A stretch of 64,000 nucleotides of DNA from Hirundichthys speculiger (Eukaryota; Chordata; Actinopteri; Beloniformes; Exocoetidae): the NCBI GenBank assembly GCA_018398805.1, contig JAGFBZ010002259.1:1-64000 (forward strand), in the 5' to 3' direction. Position 1 is the stretch's first letter. Every line of letters starts with the position of its first letter. The notes beneath the pieces were generated by a model, which ran no database searches, was not told where the DNA came from, and was given only the letters and a program-made list of their open reading frames with translations. This document shows positions 34,916-45,852 of this stretch, piece after piece. A program made the translations under genes and the position numbers.

Positions 34916-36012
34916 CAACACAACAAATTATTATCTATATTAAAAAAAGAAATATGTGCCGTTAGGTCTTTAGTCAAGACAGTGCTAATCTCTAAGTCGT
35001 TAAAATGATGACAGTTGGACATTTACCAGCTGTCAATCAAAAGACCATGGCCCTAAATATTCATACTTTTGTGACTTTAAATGAATTAAAATATAATTTT
35101 AACTGATGTGGTACATGAAAATACAACACTGACTTGTGAGTACAGCACCAATGTATGGAGTTTGCATATCCATGGAGCTAATATGTTCGTAATTAAGTAA
35201 TTCATAGAAAGAGGCCATAATTCAGCCTACAAGAAATAAAACAGACAGATTCATTTTTTTTATCCAGCTGAAAGCATTTTATTTATTTTTTACTGTATCT
35301 GTTAAATAGTTGTAGTTTGTTTCACAGGTTACCTGACGATCCTCCAACCGATTTACCCGCATGCTTGCTCGTTATAAGCTTTTCAGTCATTAAGACGTGC
35401 TAATGAACTTACAGACACCGAGCTGAATAATGTGGAATGAACAGTGTTTTATTCAAAACAAAAACATCATGTATAGAACTAAAGTTTCATGACTTGTTGT
35501 AGGAGGGACCCAGTTTTGATGGTATTAAATTCTATTCTAATTGTTCTTTTTGTTTCAGTTCTTTTTTCAAAATATCAGAGGTGTTAACCACTGTTTCTCC
35601 CTCTTAGTTTTTATTTGTTTGTTTGGTTGATCCATTGATTGGGCCGTTGTTATCAGCACCGTAAACATTACCTTTGGTTCTTCTCTCCAGCAGACATGCT
35701 CCACTTTCTGAAATGATCTTTTTTATGGTGTCAGCTTTTTGCTTCTTGATTGGATTCTAGGTCCAACACAGAAGGCTGTATTTGAAATGTCTACATTTCC
35801 AAGAAACAGTTTATTAATTTATACCTCCAGATGCCAAGATCAGTAACAATGGAGTGGGATGGACAGTTAGACAGTTTCTGAGGAACCTATAGTTTTCTGT
35901 CTGAGCAGTTGTGTCTAGCTGCCCTAAAGGAGTTCAAAATAATAATTAAAAAAAGCCATAAAAATGGAATAATGGTCCCCTTTAGGTCTGAGGTCAGTTT
36001 AGATTTTCTCAC
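34916..36012. other. Intron 10, right part, nothing recognised
   Basis: AT-rich intronic sequence. No exon that fits the phases of exons 10 and 11 and no known repeat. Confidence 0.5.
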
Positions 36013-36096
36013 CTTGGTATTGGTAGAGGAAGTTGTTGGTGGTTCCCCACTCCCAATTCATTATAAGAGGAAGGATTTTCTTTGTCAGGAGAGAAA
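36013..36096 (-). CDS. pla2g4c-like: cPLA2 gamma-like exon 10
   Basis: 28 codons: VSLLTKKILPLIMNWEWGTT then NFLYQYQ, phase 1 in and out. The WEWGTTNNFLY block is conserved in the family. Borders TTCTACAG^ and CAAG^GTGAGA. Confidence 0.9.
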
Positions 36097-36179
36097 CTGT
36101 AGAAACACAAGGGAAAGGAATGTAATTAAATATGCTTATTTTTAAAAACTACAGAATCTGGCTGATTAAGTATACTGAC

Positions 36180-36326
36180 CATGTGTTTTGAAAGCTCCGT
36201 CCTCCAGACTCTGGCTCCAAGTCTCTACTGCCATCAGAAGCTCCAGACTCCACTGCTGGAAAATACTTTTAATTTCCTCTGGACTCTTTGACTCCAGCAG
36301 CGCTGACTGGTTATTATTTACCTTGT
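36180..36326 (-). CDS. pla2g4c-like: cPLA2 gamma-like exon 9
   Basis: 49 codons, phase 1 in and out: DKVNNNQSALLESKSPEE..., then FQQWSLELLMAVETWSQSLE. This is the variable helical insertion typical of the fish proteins. Borders ATTTACAG^ and CATG^GTCAGT. Confidence 0.88.
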
Positions 36327-36447
36327 CTGTAAATGTAAGTAGATGATGGGTTCACATTCACTGAGACATTTACTGTGTAATTATTGCTCCAAGCTAATGA
36401 ACTGACTTTCAGACACCAAAATAAAGAGATGTACTGCATTTTTCCAC

Positions 36448-36588
36448 CTTCTAGCGTTTTTTGTAGATTGTTCAAGTCAGACAGAGCCGCGGGATCCTCC
36501 ATGGTGCTTTTGGTCAGGGTGATGATTTTATTAAGGACGCTGTACACCAGCAGGTACCCTTGTGTTGCATCATCTATGTGTCCAGGAA
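36448..36588 (-). CDS. pla2g4c-like: cPLA2 gamma-like exon 8
   Basis: 47 codons starting PGHIDDATQGYLLVYSVLNK and ending LSDLNNLQKTLE, phase 1 in and out. Acceptor CTTTCAG, donor GAAG^GTGGAA. The intron to exon 7 is only 72 bp. Confidence 0.88.
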
Positions 36589-36660
36589 CTGAAAGACATT
36601 TTTAAGCAAGTGTACAGAATATGAAATCCAACAAAAGGATGAGTTTTGAACTGTGACTAC

Positions 36661-36726
36661 CATTCAGCCAGGGAGGGACGAACTCTCCGATGATCTCCTC
36701 ATGAGCCGGTGCACAGCCTAAAACAC
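36661..36726 (-). CDS. pla2g4c-like: cPLA2 gamma-like exon 7
   Basis: 22 codons reading VLGCAPAHEEIIGEFVPPWLN, phase 1 in and out. Acceptor CCTCCACAG, donor AATG^GTAGTC. Too short to be noticed from frame length, but supported by phase and position. Confidence 0.88.
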
Positions 36727-37031
36727 CTGTGGAGGGAAAAAGATCGGGGGGTTATTTTTAAATGCCTTTGTGTTGTTCAGTGATGCACTCAAATTCATCT
36801 TTCAATGGGATCACCAGCTGAGATACTCGTCAACATGTTCAGGTTTCGATCCTGAGACTGTTGGACATCAGTAGGGATGAAATATGGGGTGCCAAATGTA
36901 AAAACTTGATTACAGTTTTCAAACTGATATATTTTCAATATTTAGCTCATTTTCTTCACATTTAGCTCATTTTACACAAATTTGAGACATAAATTATTTA
37001 AAAATGTGGTTATATGTGAACGAAAATGAAA

Positions 37032-37566
37032 TGTTAAATCTAAATGTTAAATCTAAATCTAAATCTTAAATCTAAATGTCAAATGTTAAATCTAAATCTA
37101 AATATTAAATCTAAATCTAAATGTTAAATCTAAATATTAAGTCTAAATCTAAATGTTAAATGTTAAATCTAAATCTAAATATTAAGTCTAAATCTAAATG
37201 TTAAATGTTAAATCTAAATCTAAATGTTAAATCTAAATGCTAAATCTAAATGTTAAATCTAAATATTAAATCTAAATCTAAATGTTAAATCTAAATATTA
37301 AAGCTAAATGTTAAATGTTAAATCTAAATATTAAATCTAAATGCTCAATCTAAATGTTAAATCTAAATGTTAAATCTAAATCTAAATGTTAAATGTCAAA
37401 TCTAAATATTAAATCTAAATGCTCAATCTAAATATTAAATCTAAATCTTAAATCTAAATATTAAATCTAAATGCTTAATCTAAATATTAAATCTAAATTC
37501 TAAATCTAAATATTAAATCTAAATCTTAAATCTAAATGTTAAATGTCAAATCTAAATATTAAATCT
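37032..37566. repeat. About 12-bp A/T-rich minisatellite in intron 6
   Basis: The words AAATCTAAATGTT, AAATCTAAATATT and AAATCTAAATCT alternate for 535 bp. The array almost lacks G and C apart from one C per AAATCT. Confidence 0.95.
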
Positions 37567-38560
37567 GTTAATCTGTAATCATTTTTTACATTCACCCCAT
37601 AATGAAAGCTGACTGCAGGAATCGCTCCAGATCCCAGGAGGCTTTGATGTTTCACATCTATCTACCTGTGAAACGCTAACAACTATGGAGCTAAATTCAA
37701 AACAAAAACTTAAAGATGAAAAATAAAAATTTGACACTGAAAGTTGAAGTTTGATGTTGAACTTTGTAAAATACATCAATATATTCAAATATTTTGAGAT
37801 TTTCAGTTTAATTATTTTGATTCAAATCTATTAACTATTTACTTTAAATTTTCACTTTAACACACCTTTTGAAATTTTGGGCTCTTATTTTTTTCACTTA
37901 CAAGTTTCATGTTTTCAGATTCAGATTGTATTTTTTCCGACTTTTGTCCCTGATCTCAGGTGAGGGGGGGCGGGGCATCATGACTGACAGGCTGAACCTT
38001 TCTCTAACGCGTTGCCTTCAGGGACTGTTCGTACCACTTTCACTTGGTTGACGGTGAAACCAGACATACGTTTAGCCAGTTGCTTAGACCGAACCAATCG
38101 CTGAATAAAGAGATTCAACAACTTCCACATGCTACAGTGTGTTTTATCCACCGTTGAGTTTGTTTGGACCCATTTGATTGTGTCCATGTCCTCTCTCATC
38201 ACAGAAAGCAGACACTCTTGGTTCTGCACTCATGTTTCCTTCCATAATAACGGCAGCACAGCTGGTGAAGCTGTTTGAACAGAGCCAGAGTTTAATCAAA
38301 GCATCCTAGCTTTGATTATTTTTGTTCTCTCCTTTTTTTCCTACTAACCTTCACACAAGCACATACGTGCACACCACCTTGGTCTGGAGGCCTACCATTT
38401 CTGATTTTTCTGCTTCATGTACAAGATCTCATCTGCCCATCTGGCGTTGTGGCTGTCAGCACACATTTACACTTATATTTCACTCATGTTGAGACGTGTA
38501 TTTTACAGTTTTAAGAGTTTGTGTTGCTTATGTGTACATTGGTTTTGTGATGTTTCAGTT
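37567..38560. other. Intron 6, middle part, nothing recognised
   Basis: No exon, RNA gene or named repeat. A minus frame at 37978-38229 has no domain that I recognise. Confidence 0.45.
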
Positions 38561-38703
38561 CAGGGGTGTCCACACTCGGTCCTGTGTGTTTTAGAATGTT
38601 TCTGAGGCCCAGTGCACCTGATTCAGTTCGTCATCCAGGTACCATTAACGACCCATTCCATCTGAATCAGGTGCACATGCAGGACTGGAGTTGGACGGCC
38701 CTG
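38561..38703. mobile_element. Short hAT-type MITE (143 bp)
   Basis: The left end CAGGGGTGTCCACACTCGG and the right end, reverse complement CAGGGCCGTCCAACTCCAG, form imperfect inverted repeats. The interior carries CCAGTGCACCTGATTCAG and its inverted partner CTGAATCAGGTGCAC. This layout matches a common teleost hAT MITE. The flanking 8-mers TTTCAGTT and ACTTAGTT agree only at five of eight positions. Confidence 0.65.
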
Positions 38704-38902
38704 ACTTAGTTTAGTGTTTAATACTTTAAATACTTGATTAGTTGTAACTATGTGCAGAAGCAGTTTGAGGAGCAACCGTTGGTGCCGCCCCTTGGATGGG
38801 AAGGCTCTATGAGGGCGCTATTATTAGGGAGGAAATATGGTCCGCTACCTGGTTTATCAGGTCTTAAATATTACCCATGTTGCTTTGCCAGTAGACACAC
38901 AC

Positions 38903-39043
38903 CTTGCAGCTTGACCATGTCCATCTCTGGCTTCACCTCCAGCAGTTCTCCACCCTGAAATTTGCTGCCTACGAGGGACGTCTCTACAAAGAGACCCAGC
39001 TCTGTGAATCCTGCTTCATGAGGGCTCACCTCAAACCATTTTC
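38903..39043 (-). CDS. pla2g4c-like: cPLA2 gamma-like exon 6
   Basis: 47 codons, phase 1 in and out. It encodes KWFEVSPHEAGFTELGLFV..., then GSKFQGG and PEMDMVKLQG, hallmark blocks of the catalytic domain of group IV enzymes. Borders TTCTCAG^ and CAAG^GTGTGTG. Confidence 0.92.
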
Positions 39044-39127
39044 CTGAGAAACAATAAGTCCATTTCACACTTCATACAATTCAGTAACTCATATGTGTTT
39101 TTTTAATGTTTATATGCATCAATATAC

Positions 39128-39234
39128 CTTCTATGGGCCCGTCTGAGAAGCACTGCTTTTCGAATGGCACCATAGATTGGATAAGGGTTCGTGGCGTTCC
39201 TGGTGGCTTCATCTGAAAGACGCCGGAGCTCCAT
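39128..39234 (-). CDS. pla2g4c-like: cPLA2 gamma-like exon 5, broken by a +1 nt insertion
   Basis: It reads MELRRLSDEATRNATNPYPIYGAI with the NPYPIY signature of the family. An extra base near 39163-39169 (ATTCGAAAAG where ATTGAAAAG is expected) then shifts the frame before CFSDGPIE. The length is 107 bp; 106 would match the phase-1 start of exon 6. Together with exon 4 the insertions sum to three bases, but the stop in exon 4 lies between them. Confidence 0.85.
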
Positions 39235-39327
39235 CTGGAGAAGATTTAAAATACTTCTCTTCAGGGCTTTTTTATATTTTCTGCACTCAGATGAGACAGG
39301 ATAAAAGTGTGCGCATGGGTGTGATAC

Positions 39328-39516
39328 CTGTTTCATGATCCCAGCAGAGGTCAAGACCCCCCAGACGTCCGTGAGAGAGAAGTGCTCCTCCTTCGCTCTT
39401 TCATCCAGCCAGGCCAAAGCTAGCTCCAGATCGACCTTTGACCCTGAAAGCCTGGTCACAGCTTCGTCTATCCTGGAGCTCCACTGAGGGGGTCGCTGTA
39501 CAGGGAGGCCATGGAC
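39328..39516 (-). CDS. pla2g4c-like: cPLA2 gamma-like exon 4, broken by a +2 nt insertion
   Basis: The exon begins by completing the Trp codon and reads SMASLYSDP. It should continue QWSSRIDEAVTRLSG, which is found two bases out of frame. The C-run at 39488-39492 holds five C where the phases allow three. In the frame as written a TAG follows six codons after SDP. The exon ends ...VLTSAGIMKQ^GTATCA in phase 0 of the shifted frame. Length is 189 bp; 187 would satisfy the phases of both neighbours. Confidence 0.85.
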
Positions 39517-39845
39517 CTGTTAAAGACCAGTGCACACTCATCAACACAATTCACCGTTAATTAAATTAAAAACTTATCTAAAGTCAAACATTTATTTTGT
39601 GGTTAGTGTAATGCATTAATCCAGTTTCTCTCTAGTCTCTTTGAGCACTCAAATCACTTTTACATTGCATACCAGATTTGATCATTTGTATTGGTAGGAA
39701 CAAAAGCAAAGGATAAAAACCTTTATGGAGCTAGGGTTCGTGTTTTCAGCAGGGTTAGGGTTGTCCATTTGATAACTGGTCAGGTGGTCCACCAAAGTTG
39801 TTGAATGTAAAAAATGAGGACAAATACACCCAGAAGTGAATGAAT

Positions 39846-40395
39846 GGGGATTGGTGGACTTCAATGGTCATGTTGGAGAAGGCAACGGAGGTGAGGAGGA
39901 AGAGATGGGTAGGTTTGGTATCCAGGACAGCGATGAAGAAGGACAGACGGCGGTGGACTAGGAGAAAAGGATGGATATGGCTCTAGTGAATAGTTTCTTC
40001 CAGAAGAGGCAGGAACAGAAGGTGACTTAGAGTTGTCATCTTATGAAGATGATGGAACCTGAATGGAGATCAGAGACTGTAGAGTAGCCAGACAGCAGAT
40101 GATGAAGGTGGAGGATGACTGGTGGTGAGGAAGATGAAGAGGATGAAGACAGAGCAAAGGATGTGGGAACCTATGTGGGATAGTACAGCTCCTCTTCATC
40201 CTGAGCCAGGAGAAGGTTCCAGAGCTGGGGAGGACATCTGCCTTGTCTCAGAACCAAAGACATCTCATTCATCTGACCTTAATAACTATAGACCTGTAGC
40301 CCCAGCATCCCTGAAGGTCCTGGAAAGTTCTGGAAGTCCTTTTATTGGCCTACCTGAGTAAGCAGTTCCAGTTTGATTATCATTGTGCCAACAGA
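39846..40395 (+). mobile_element. LINE fragment: endonuclease and reverse transcriptase remnants, in intron 3
   Basis: From 39846 one frame reads VDFNGHVGEGNGGEEEEMG... then FGIQDSDEEGQ and RMDMALVNSFFQKRQEQ, an apurinic-type endonuclease block of RTE/jockey-like LINEs. From about 40258 another frame reads SSDLNNYRPVAPASLKVLE, an RT finger motif. Stops and gaps separate them. Dead copy. Confidence 0.75.
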
Positions 40396-41809
40396 GTTCC
40401 TGTAAATAAAATTAATTCACTAAGACGTGCAATGACTTCAGACCTCCAGAAGAATAAAGTAATGTGAGAAAATAAAGTTAAATACACTACATGACAACCT
40501 AAATAAAATATTTTAGATGAAATGTTTATGGACCTGCCAGCTAAGAAATGGGTGGAAGATTGTTTTAAATAATAGCAACCTGAAAAATCTTGGTTTTATA
40601 TGTAGAATTTTCAGGGGGTTACAACTGTCAGATTAATCTCAGATTCACTCAACAAAGCTGTTTATGGGATTTTAGCTAAACGCTACCCGACAGCCCAGGA
40701 CACATCCAAAGATGGGAAGTTTAGATCTCACCAGCAGGACCAGTTCTGCTCCTCTTTCCCTAAACCAGCTGGTGGTTTTGTTTTCCACTCAGAAAGTAGA
40801 GAAGACAATCTGTTTTTGATTTTCCACTTTTGGAGTTTCCATTCAATATAAGACACACCTCTGCAACAACATCAGAGGCAGTTCTGGACCGGCAGACCAG
40901 GGCCCCCTCTTTAAGAAAGACCTGGGAAGCTCTGCTCAAGGGTCCTGGAGAGGAGGCTCCGGCAGATGCTCTATATGGACGGAAGTATTCGCTAGGAATG
41001 GGAGGAGCTAAAGCTCAGATGAGAGTCAGGGCAGGTGAGAGAAGACTTTTGGTAATCTAGTGTATCTACAAGGCTGGAATGCTTTAAAGAGAGTATGTTG
41101 TGCATAAGTGACATACTTCACCTTAACTTTTGAATCTCAGGTGATATCTAAGATGATAACTCATCTTTACATCATATATAAGCTTTAAAATGTGGAACTG
41201 CAGAATATGGCAACTTTAACTTTAGTTACATTCTCTGATAGATAATAACTACAATAATATATCAAAGTGAATTCAGTGGTTATTTTAAAAAAAAAAAAAG
41301 TAGGATAGTCATATAAGATAGAGCTGTATCTACTGTTGCTCATCTTTGGTCATGTGGGAACAAAATCAAAGGTATTTTGTACCTGTGGAACCACATCTGT
41401 TGATAAAATAATAAAATAACCTTGTTTGCACGCTTTTGTTTGTGAGTACTGTTCTTTGTGCATGTGGGACAATGATCATGTTCATGCACGCATCACTATT
41501 AAACCAGTGACCACGTATGTGGGAAAATACCACATACGTGGTATTTGAAAGTAGTTAAACATCAGGAGGAGGGCTCTGGCTGCATCACAGCTGAAACCAA
41601 GGCCTCAAAATCAGCAGCACTTACTGCTTCCTTCAAGTCCAAGTAGTTGGTTCACTGTTGTACACGTGTGACACGTACGCCCTCAGGATTTAAAGGGTTT
41701 AGAGATAAGAACACATTAAATAAAACACACGTGCTAAAAAAGGTGCCAATGTTTGCCACTATCAGAAACGATCCATAAACACCTGCTTTGTTTTGGGGAA
41801 GTAAATCAA
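40396..41809. other. Intron 3, nothing recognised apart from a hairpin at 41.5 kb
   Basis: No exon or named repeat. A perfect hairpin with 12-bp arms lies at 41511-41541. Confidence 0.45.
41511..41541. repeat. Perfect 12-bp hairpin with 7-nt loop
   Basis: CCACGTATGTGG at 41511-41522 is followed after seven bases by its exact reverse complement at 41530-41541. It lies in an intron, and no function can be assigned. Confidence 0.8.
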
Positions 41810-41869
41810 AGGGTTAGGGTTAGGGGTTAGGGGTTAGGGGTTAGGGGTTAGGGGTTAGGGGTTAGGGTT
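41810..41869. repeat. Short telomere-like (TTAGGGG)n tract in intron 3
   Basis: About nine units, mostly TTAGGGG (seven bases) with TTAGGG at the ends. The same variant occurs in the large array at 60.26-60.92 kb. Confidence 0.95.
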
Positions 41870-42023
41870 TCTGCAGTCACAGAAACAAATTTCATTTAGA
41901 GTGCTAAATATGAATATGTAGCGTGGATGCCAGTCTCAACTGGCAAAAATGTTGTTTTAAAATCTAAATGTATTTCATTAATGTGAACTGTTAATTTGTG
42001 GCCGTTTAATGCATAAACGTTAC

Positions 42024-42166
42024 CATGTCGACCCAGAAACTCCTCCCATGTAGAGCAGCGTGTCCAGCAGACCCTCTCTCTCCATTTGATGAAGGGAACC
42101 CAGCAGACCCACAGCTGCCCTCTGACCCCCACCGGACGCCAACAGGGCAATGTTGGGAACTGCATC
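42024..42166 (-). CDS. pla2g4c-like: cPLA2 gamma-like exon 3 with nucleophile and glycine-rich motif
   Basis: It starts DAVPNIALLASGGGQRA and ends YMGGVSGST plus two bases of a Trp codon. SGGGxRA provides the conserved Gly-rich loop and Arg (Arg71 in the model), and GVSGS is the GXSGS nucleophile elbow (Ser99). Acceptor CCATCCAG, donor ACATG^GTAACG. All residues known to be essential in this segment are present. Confidence 0.92.
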
Positions 42167-42779
42167 CTGGATGGAAAGGGGGCGGGGCCAGTCACATGCA
42201 TCAGCACCCAGTCACAGCACTGCGACCACACTTTCTTTACTTCAACTCAATAAATTGATGACATGTGGAATAATCGGCACTTCATATTCAGTTTCATTGT
42301 CTCATAATGGGAGGGGCCTTGCAAAATGGTACATGAATAGATTATACTAGATCTTGTATTTTAAATTAAATTAACATAGCAAACTTACTGGGCAGAACAC
42401 ACCTCTTAGTTTAACATAATTATTGTTTGGCAACAGGAAGTTCAAAAAGCAAAACATTCCCCTTCATGTTTGAGTTGATGTATAACATCTGGAACATTTA
42501 TAATGTTCCAGATGTTTTCAGCTCTGTTTTCAGCTTTTCAGTTCTGGACTTAACCTTAATCTCAACCAGAGGTGTACACAGATGGATGTACAACTCTTGA
42601 GACTACACGTGTTCCTGGAACTATTTAAATCATCATCAGCGGGTCATTCAGCCATGGCTCCGTTGTTTCCACTCAGGAACAGCTGCTAGCGCTCTGCAGC
42701 ACAAGGGTCCTGGCCATGGAAAGACTGGAGATCCCACTGAGTTAAGGAGGAGGAGATGAAGGGCTGGAAGGAAGCGCCA

Positions 42780-43135
42780 GGAGAAGAAAAGAAGGTATCA
42801 ACCCCTCTACAGCGTCTATCATCATGGGGAGCTTGAGATCTCGCCCTAATGAGGTGGATGAGCTAACAGTGCTAACCAGGCTGCAGAGAGAGCACCAGGA
42901 GTGTAGCCTCATGTGCTTCAGAGATAAACTTTCATCAGACTCACGGGTCACGCTGGACGGGTTTCAGGTCGTGAGTGTACAAAGGAGGGGAAAGGAGGAG
43001 AGGATGGAGGAAAGGAGGGGGCTTAGTGAATGACAGATCACATCAGGATGAAGGAGCAGTACTGTAGTAGAGACACAGATGCTGGCGGTTGGCATCCAAC
43101 CATACTACCTCCTGAGGCAATTGACCTTTCGGTAA
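42780..43135 (+). mobile_element. LINE endonuclease fragment in intron 2
   Basis: One frame reads MGSLRSRPNEVDELTVLTRL, then EHQECSLMCFRDKL, VTLDGFQVV, and after a gap KEQYCSRD. These match the N-terminal endonuclease block (N-x-R-S-L-x-x-K...DEL, then C-x-x-M-C-F) of fish non-LTR retrotransposons. It stops abruptly next to a Harbinger-like fragment. Confidence 0.7.
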
Positions 43136-43224
43136 GCACCGCCCCCTCCCTAGTTACTGTTGCTAGGTCGGACATTCTCACTGCTCCTCCATTAAGGACA
43201 ATGTTAATTCGCTATTTTTCCGAT

Positions 43225-43338
43225 GCCTAGTAGCCAGGTAAGATCGCAGGTTTAGGAAGGTGGAAGATTGCGTTCATTGCGGGGGAACGCCCCTCCCGCT
43301 ACCCGCTACCCCTTAATAGCGGCTTTAGGAGATCTGGC
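43225..43338. mobile_element. Truncated right end of the PIF/Harbinger-like family of 26.9-29.2 kb
   Basis: It shares GGTGGAAGATTGCGTTC, GAACGCCCCTCCCGCTACC and TAGCGGCTTTAGGAGATCTGG with the right arms of elements A and B, but ends there without the GGGCCC terminus, directly abutting the Rex3 fragment. Confidence 0.7.
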
Positions 43339-44330
43339 CATAATCTCTCAGCTGGTCTGGAGCTCCTTGGTGTCTCTCAGAGGAGCTGGTGGAGGCAGCT
43401 GGAGGGAGGGAGGTCTGGACCTCTGCTGAAGCTGCTGCCCCATGACCCAACTCTGGACTAGGGATGTAACGATATGGAAAATTTGATATCTCGATTATAG
43501 TGACCAAATTATCACGGTTTACGATATTATCGCGGTATTCTTAATTGCTGTACAAATGTCTAAAAAACATTTTAATAATTTCACAAAATCTTGTGATTTT
43601 CTTGTCATATTAAAACATCAGAAGCCAAATTTTATCAAAATGAAACTCACATCAAAAGGGCAAACAACTGGCACAGAAAGAGGTTTTATTTTAAATGAAT
43701 AAATAACAGGAACAAAGCCTTATTTGTCTGGTGCAAATTTAAATAAACACTTTAACAACCACAGTAGGTCAAAATTTGCAAACAATTATCAGGAACAAAA
43801 ATTATAGTGAAGTTCAAATGAAATAAACTTTGGACTTTAAGCTGAACCTTAAATACGTATAAATGTGCAAATAAAGAAACAGTTGTTTAGGAGCCAAATA
43901 TGTTGTTCTGAATTGTAGTTCACTCTGTCTGTGGGTGTCGCCGTGTTGTTACCTGAGGGTCAGGTATAAAGGTAGCTGTTTGACCCGGAAGGGCTAAAGG
44001 TTTTTGACCGCTGTGGCGCTAACTGCTGGCGTTATGGTTGTCGGATCAGTTAATGGAATAAATTAATATTTTAACTGCATCAGAAGAACATCATTCCAAT
44101 CGTTTTTCAATGTCCTGCGTGCTATCACCACTTTCCGCCATGCTAACGTTACGATGCCGATGTTACAAGCTACATATTCACGCAAGACAAAGTTGCGAGT
44201 TGCTTGCAGACTTGAATGAGGCTGATAAAAATAAAATTTTACCGCGCTTTACCGTAATACCGGTAACCGTTCCATCCCTACTCTGGGCTAAGCAGCAGAT
44301 AACGGATTGATGGATAAAATTATTATATTA
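43339..44330 (+). mobile_element. Rex3-like LINE 3' end, split by a hAT element
   Basis: The left piece (43339-43458) carries ATCTCTCAGCTGGTCTGGAG, GGAGCTGGTGGAGGCAGCTGG, GAAGCTGCTGCCCCATGACC. The continuation (from 44289) reads TAAGCAGCAGATAACGGATTGATGGAT, the usual RTE tail. The two pieces match 15000-15137 when the intervening hAT element and one target copy are removed. Confidence 0.8.
43459..44280. mobile_element. Non-autonomous hAT element (822 bp) inside the Rex3 3' end
   Basis: The ends TAGGGATGTAACGATA and (reverse complement of the right end) TAGGGATGGAACGGTT match at 12 of 16 bases. The flanks CTCTGGAC (43451-43458) and CTCTGGGC (44281-44288) are an 8-bp target duplication with one difference. 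The insertion splits a recognisable LINE end, which independently fixes its borders. No transposase frame. Confidence 0.85.
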
Positions 44331-44698
44331 AATCCTAATCAAGGATAATGGCAAGTAAAAAAAAAAAAAGAAAAAGTCAAACAGTGACTTAAAGTGAACA
44401 GAATTCACTTTAAGTCAAACAGTGGAAAAGAAAAACTCCCCTTTAAGAGGAAGAAACTTTAAGCAGGACCTGGATCAAATGGGGGACCTTCCTGATGAAG
44501 ACCAGCTGGGTTTTTACACTGTGATTTTCTCTGCAACCTGTTTATTTTGTGTCTTCTTGTATTTAAGAATATATATGATATTGCCCCCCCACCCCCCTCT
44601 TCCCTCCTGGTCTGTCATGTTTGTCTTGTCTTTTCTTGTGCTTTTATTTTATCGGGGTAGAAAGAATGAACTGAGGAAATCAGCAGCAGTTATCTTAC
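44331..44698. other. Intron 2, right end, nothing recognised
   Basis: Plus-strand frame at 44422-44712 is membrane-like but overlaps exon 2 in antisense and lacks homology that I can name. Confidence 0.45.
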
Positions 44699-44809
44699 CA
44701 GGGTATAGTTGATTTTCAGCCTGTTGAGTGCCTCCAGAACTACTGGTTTCCTCTTGTTTACGTACTCCTGTTCACCAGTGCACAGCGACAGAGACTGACG
44801 GATGGGTTT
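44699..44809 (-). CDS. pla2g4c-like: cPLA2 gamma-like exon 2
   Basis: 37 codons, phase 0 on both sides, acceptor CCTTCACAG and donor CTG^GTAAGA. It encodes KPIRQSLSLCTGEQEY... and ends ALNRLKINYTL, the helical N-terminal part that precedes the catalytic core in this family. Confidence 0.8.
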
Positions 44810-45852
44810 CTGTGAAGGATTCACAACAGAGCAACACTGATTTCATTCTAGAGATCAATCTCACTCAGTCTATCTCTGGATATGTTAATAAGATTCTGAG
44901 ATTAATGTTTTAATATGTATTTTCCTGTTGATAATTGAAGTTTTGTGGCACAGAAATGGACTTTAAGTCTACTTTTTTAGTACTGTTGCTAGGCCACTGA
45001 AGCCATAAAATGTAAAACATCTCCATCATCATGTAGTGAGGTGTGAAAAAGCTACATTATGAGAGACAGAGATGCAAACTAAACAACACAGACATTTAGC
45101 TCTAACTATAAGTTTTATCAAAAACATTTTAGGTCTAATTTAAAGATATGGAAGCTGTTAAACTGGGAGTTAGTTCCACAATAGAACAACTGTAAGAAGC
45201 CCAGCTGAGAGCAAACCTCCCTGTTTGGGATGATATGGACCCATGACTTCTTTGATATCAGAAAGAACTGGGACCTTAAGTGCTTTATATGTAAGAAGGA
45301 TAATTGTAGAAGCTAATAAAGAAGCTAAAATTGGTTAATCATAATCTCTCCTGTTAATCCTCGTCAAAATACTCACTGCAGCATTTTGAATTAGCTGGAA
45401 GCTGTTCAGTGTAATTTCAGGACATCCTATTAATAAGCATTCACAAATGCATGAACTAGTTATTCTACTCAGATTTAAAGGTCCTGGTCCTCACAGACTC
45501 ACTAAAGGCTGCAGTCTGTTGAGACAAAATAGAGGTATAAGGTCTTAAAATGCTACGGGGCATTATTCTGAAGAGCTTTATGTGATGAGAATTAAAACTC
45601 ATGTTCTGGATTCAACAAGGTGCTAATAAAAAGCTCTCCTCCTAAACCTCATCAGAAATCTCGTTGGAAAATGTGAGTATTTTTACAGAGACTTTAGACT
45701 GAATGGTAATGAGATATTACATTAGTTCAGCCTCAAAGTAACAACTGGATGGACTTGTTCTGACGTCTCCTCAACAGGTTGCTCCTCATTTTGTCTGTAC
45801 CTTGCAGCTTTAGAGAATCCTAGAAATCTATTTTATGGGAGAATTAATATGG

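Noticed and set aside
37978..38229. Extra phospholipase exon in intron 6
   Set aside because: The phases of exons 6 and 7 join directly and no homology to the family is seen.
44422..44712. A 96-codon plus frame with hydrophobic segments
   Set aside because: It overlaps exon 2 of the phospholipase in antisense and lies in intron sequence. The hydrophobic part comes from T-rich DNA.
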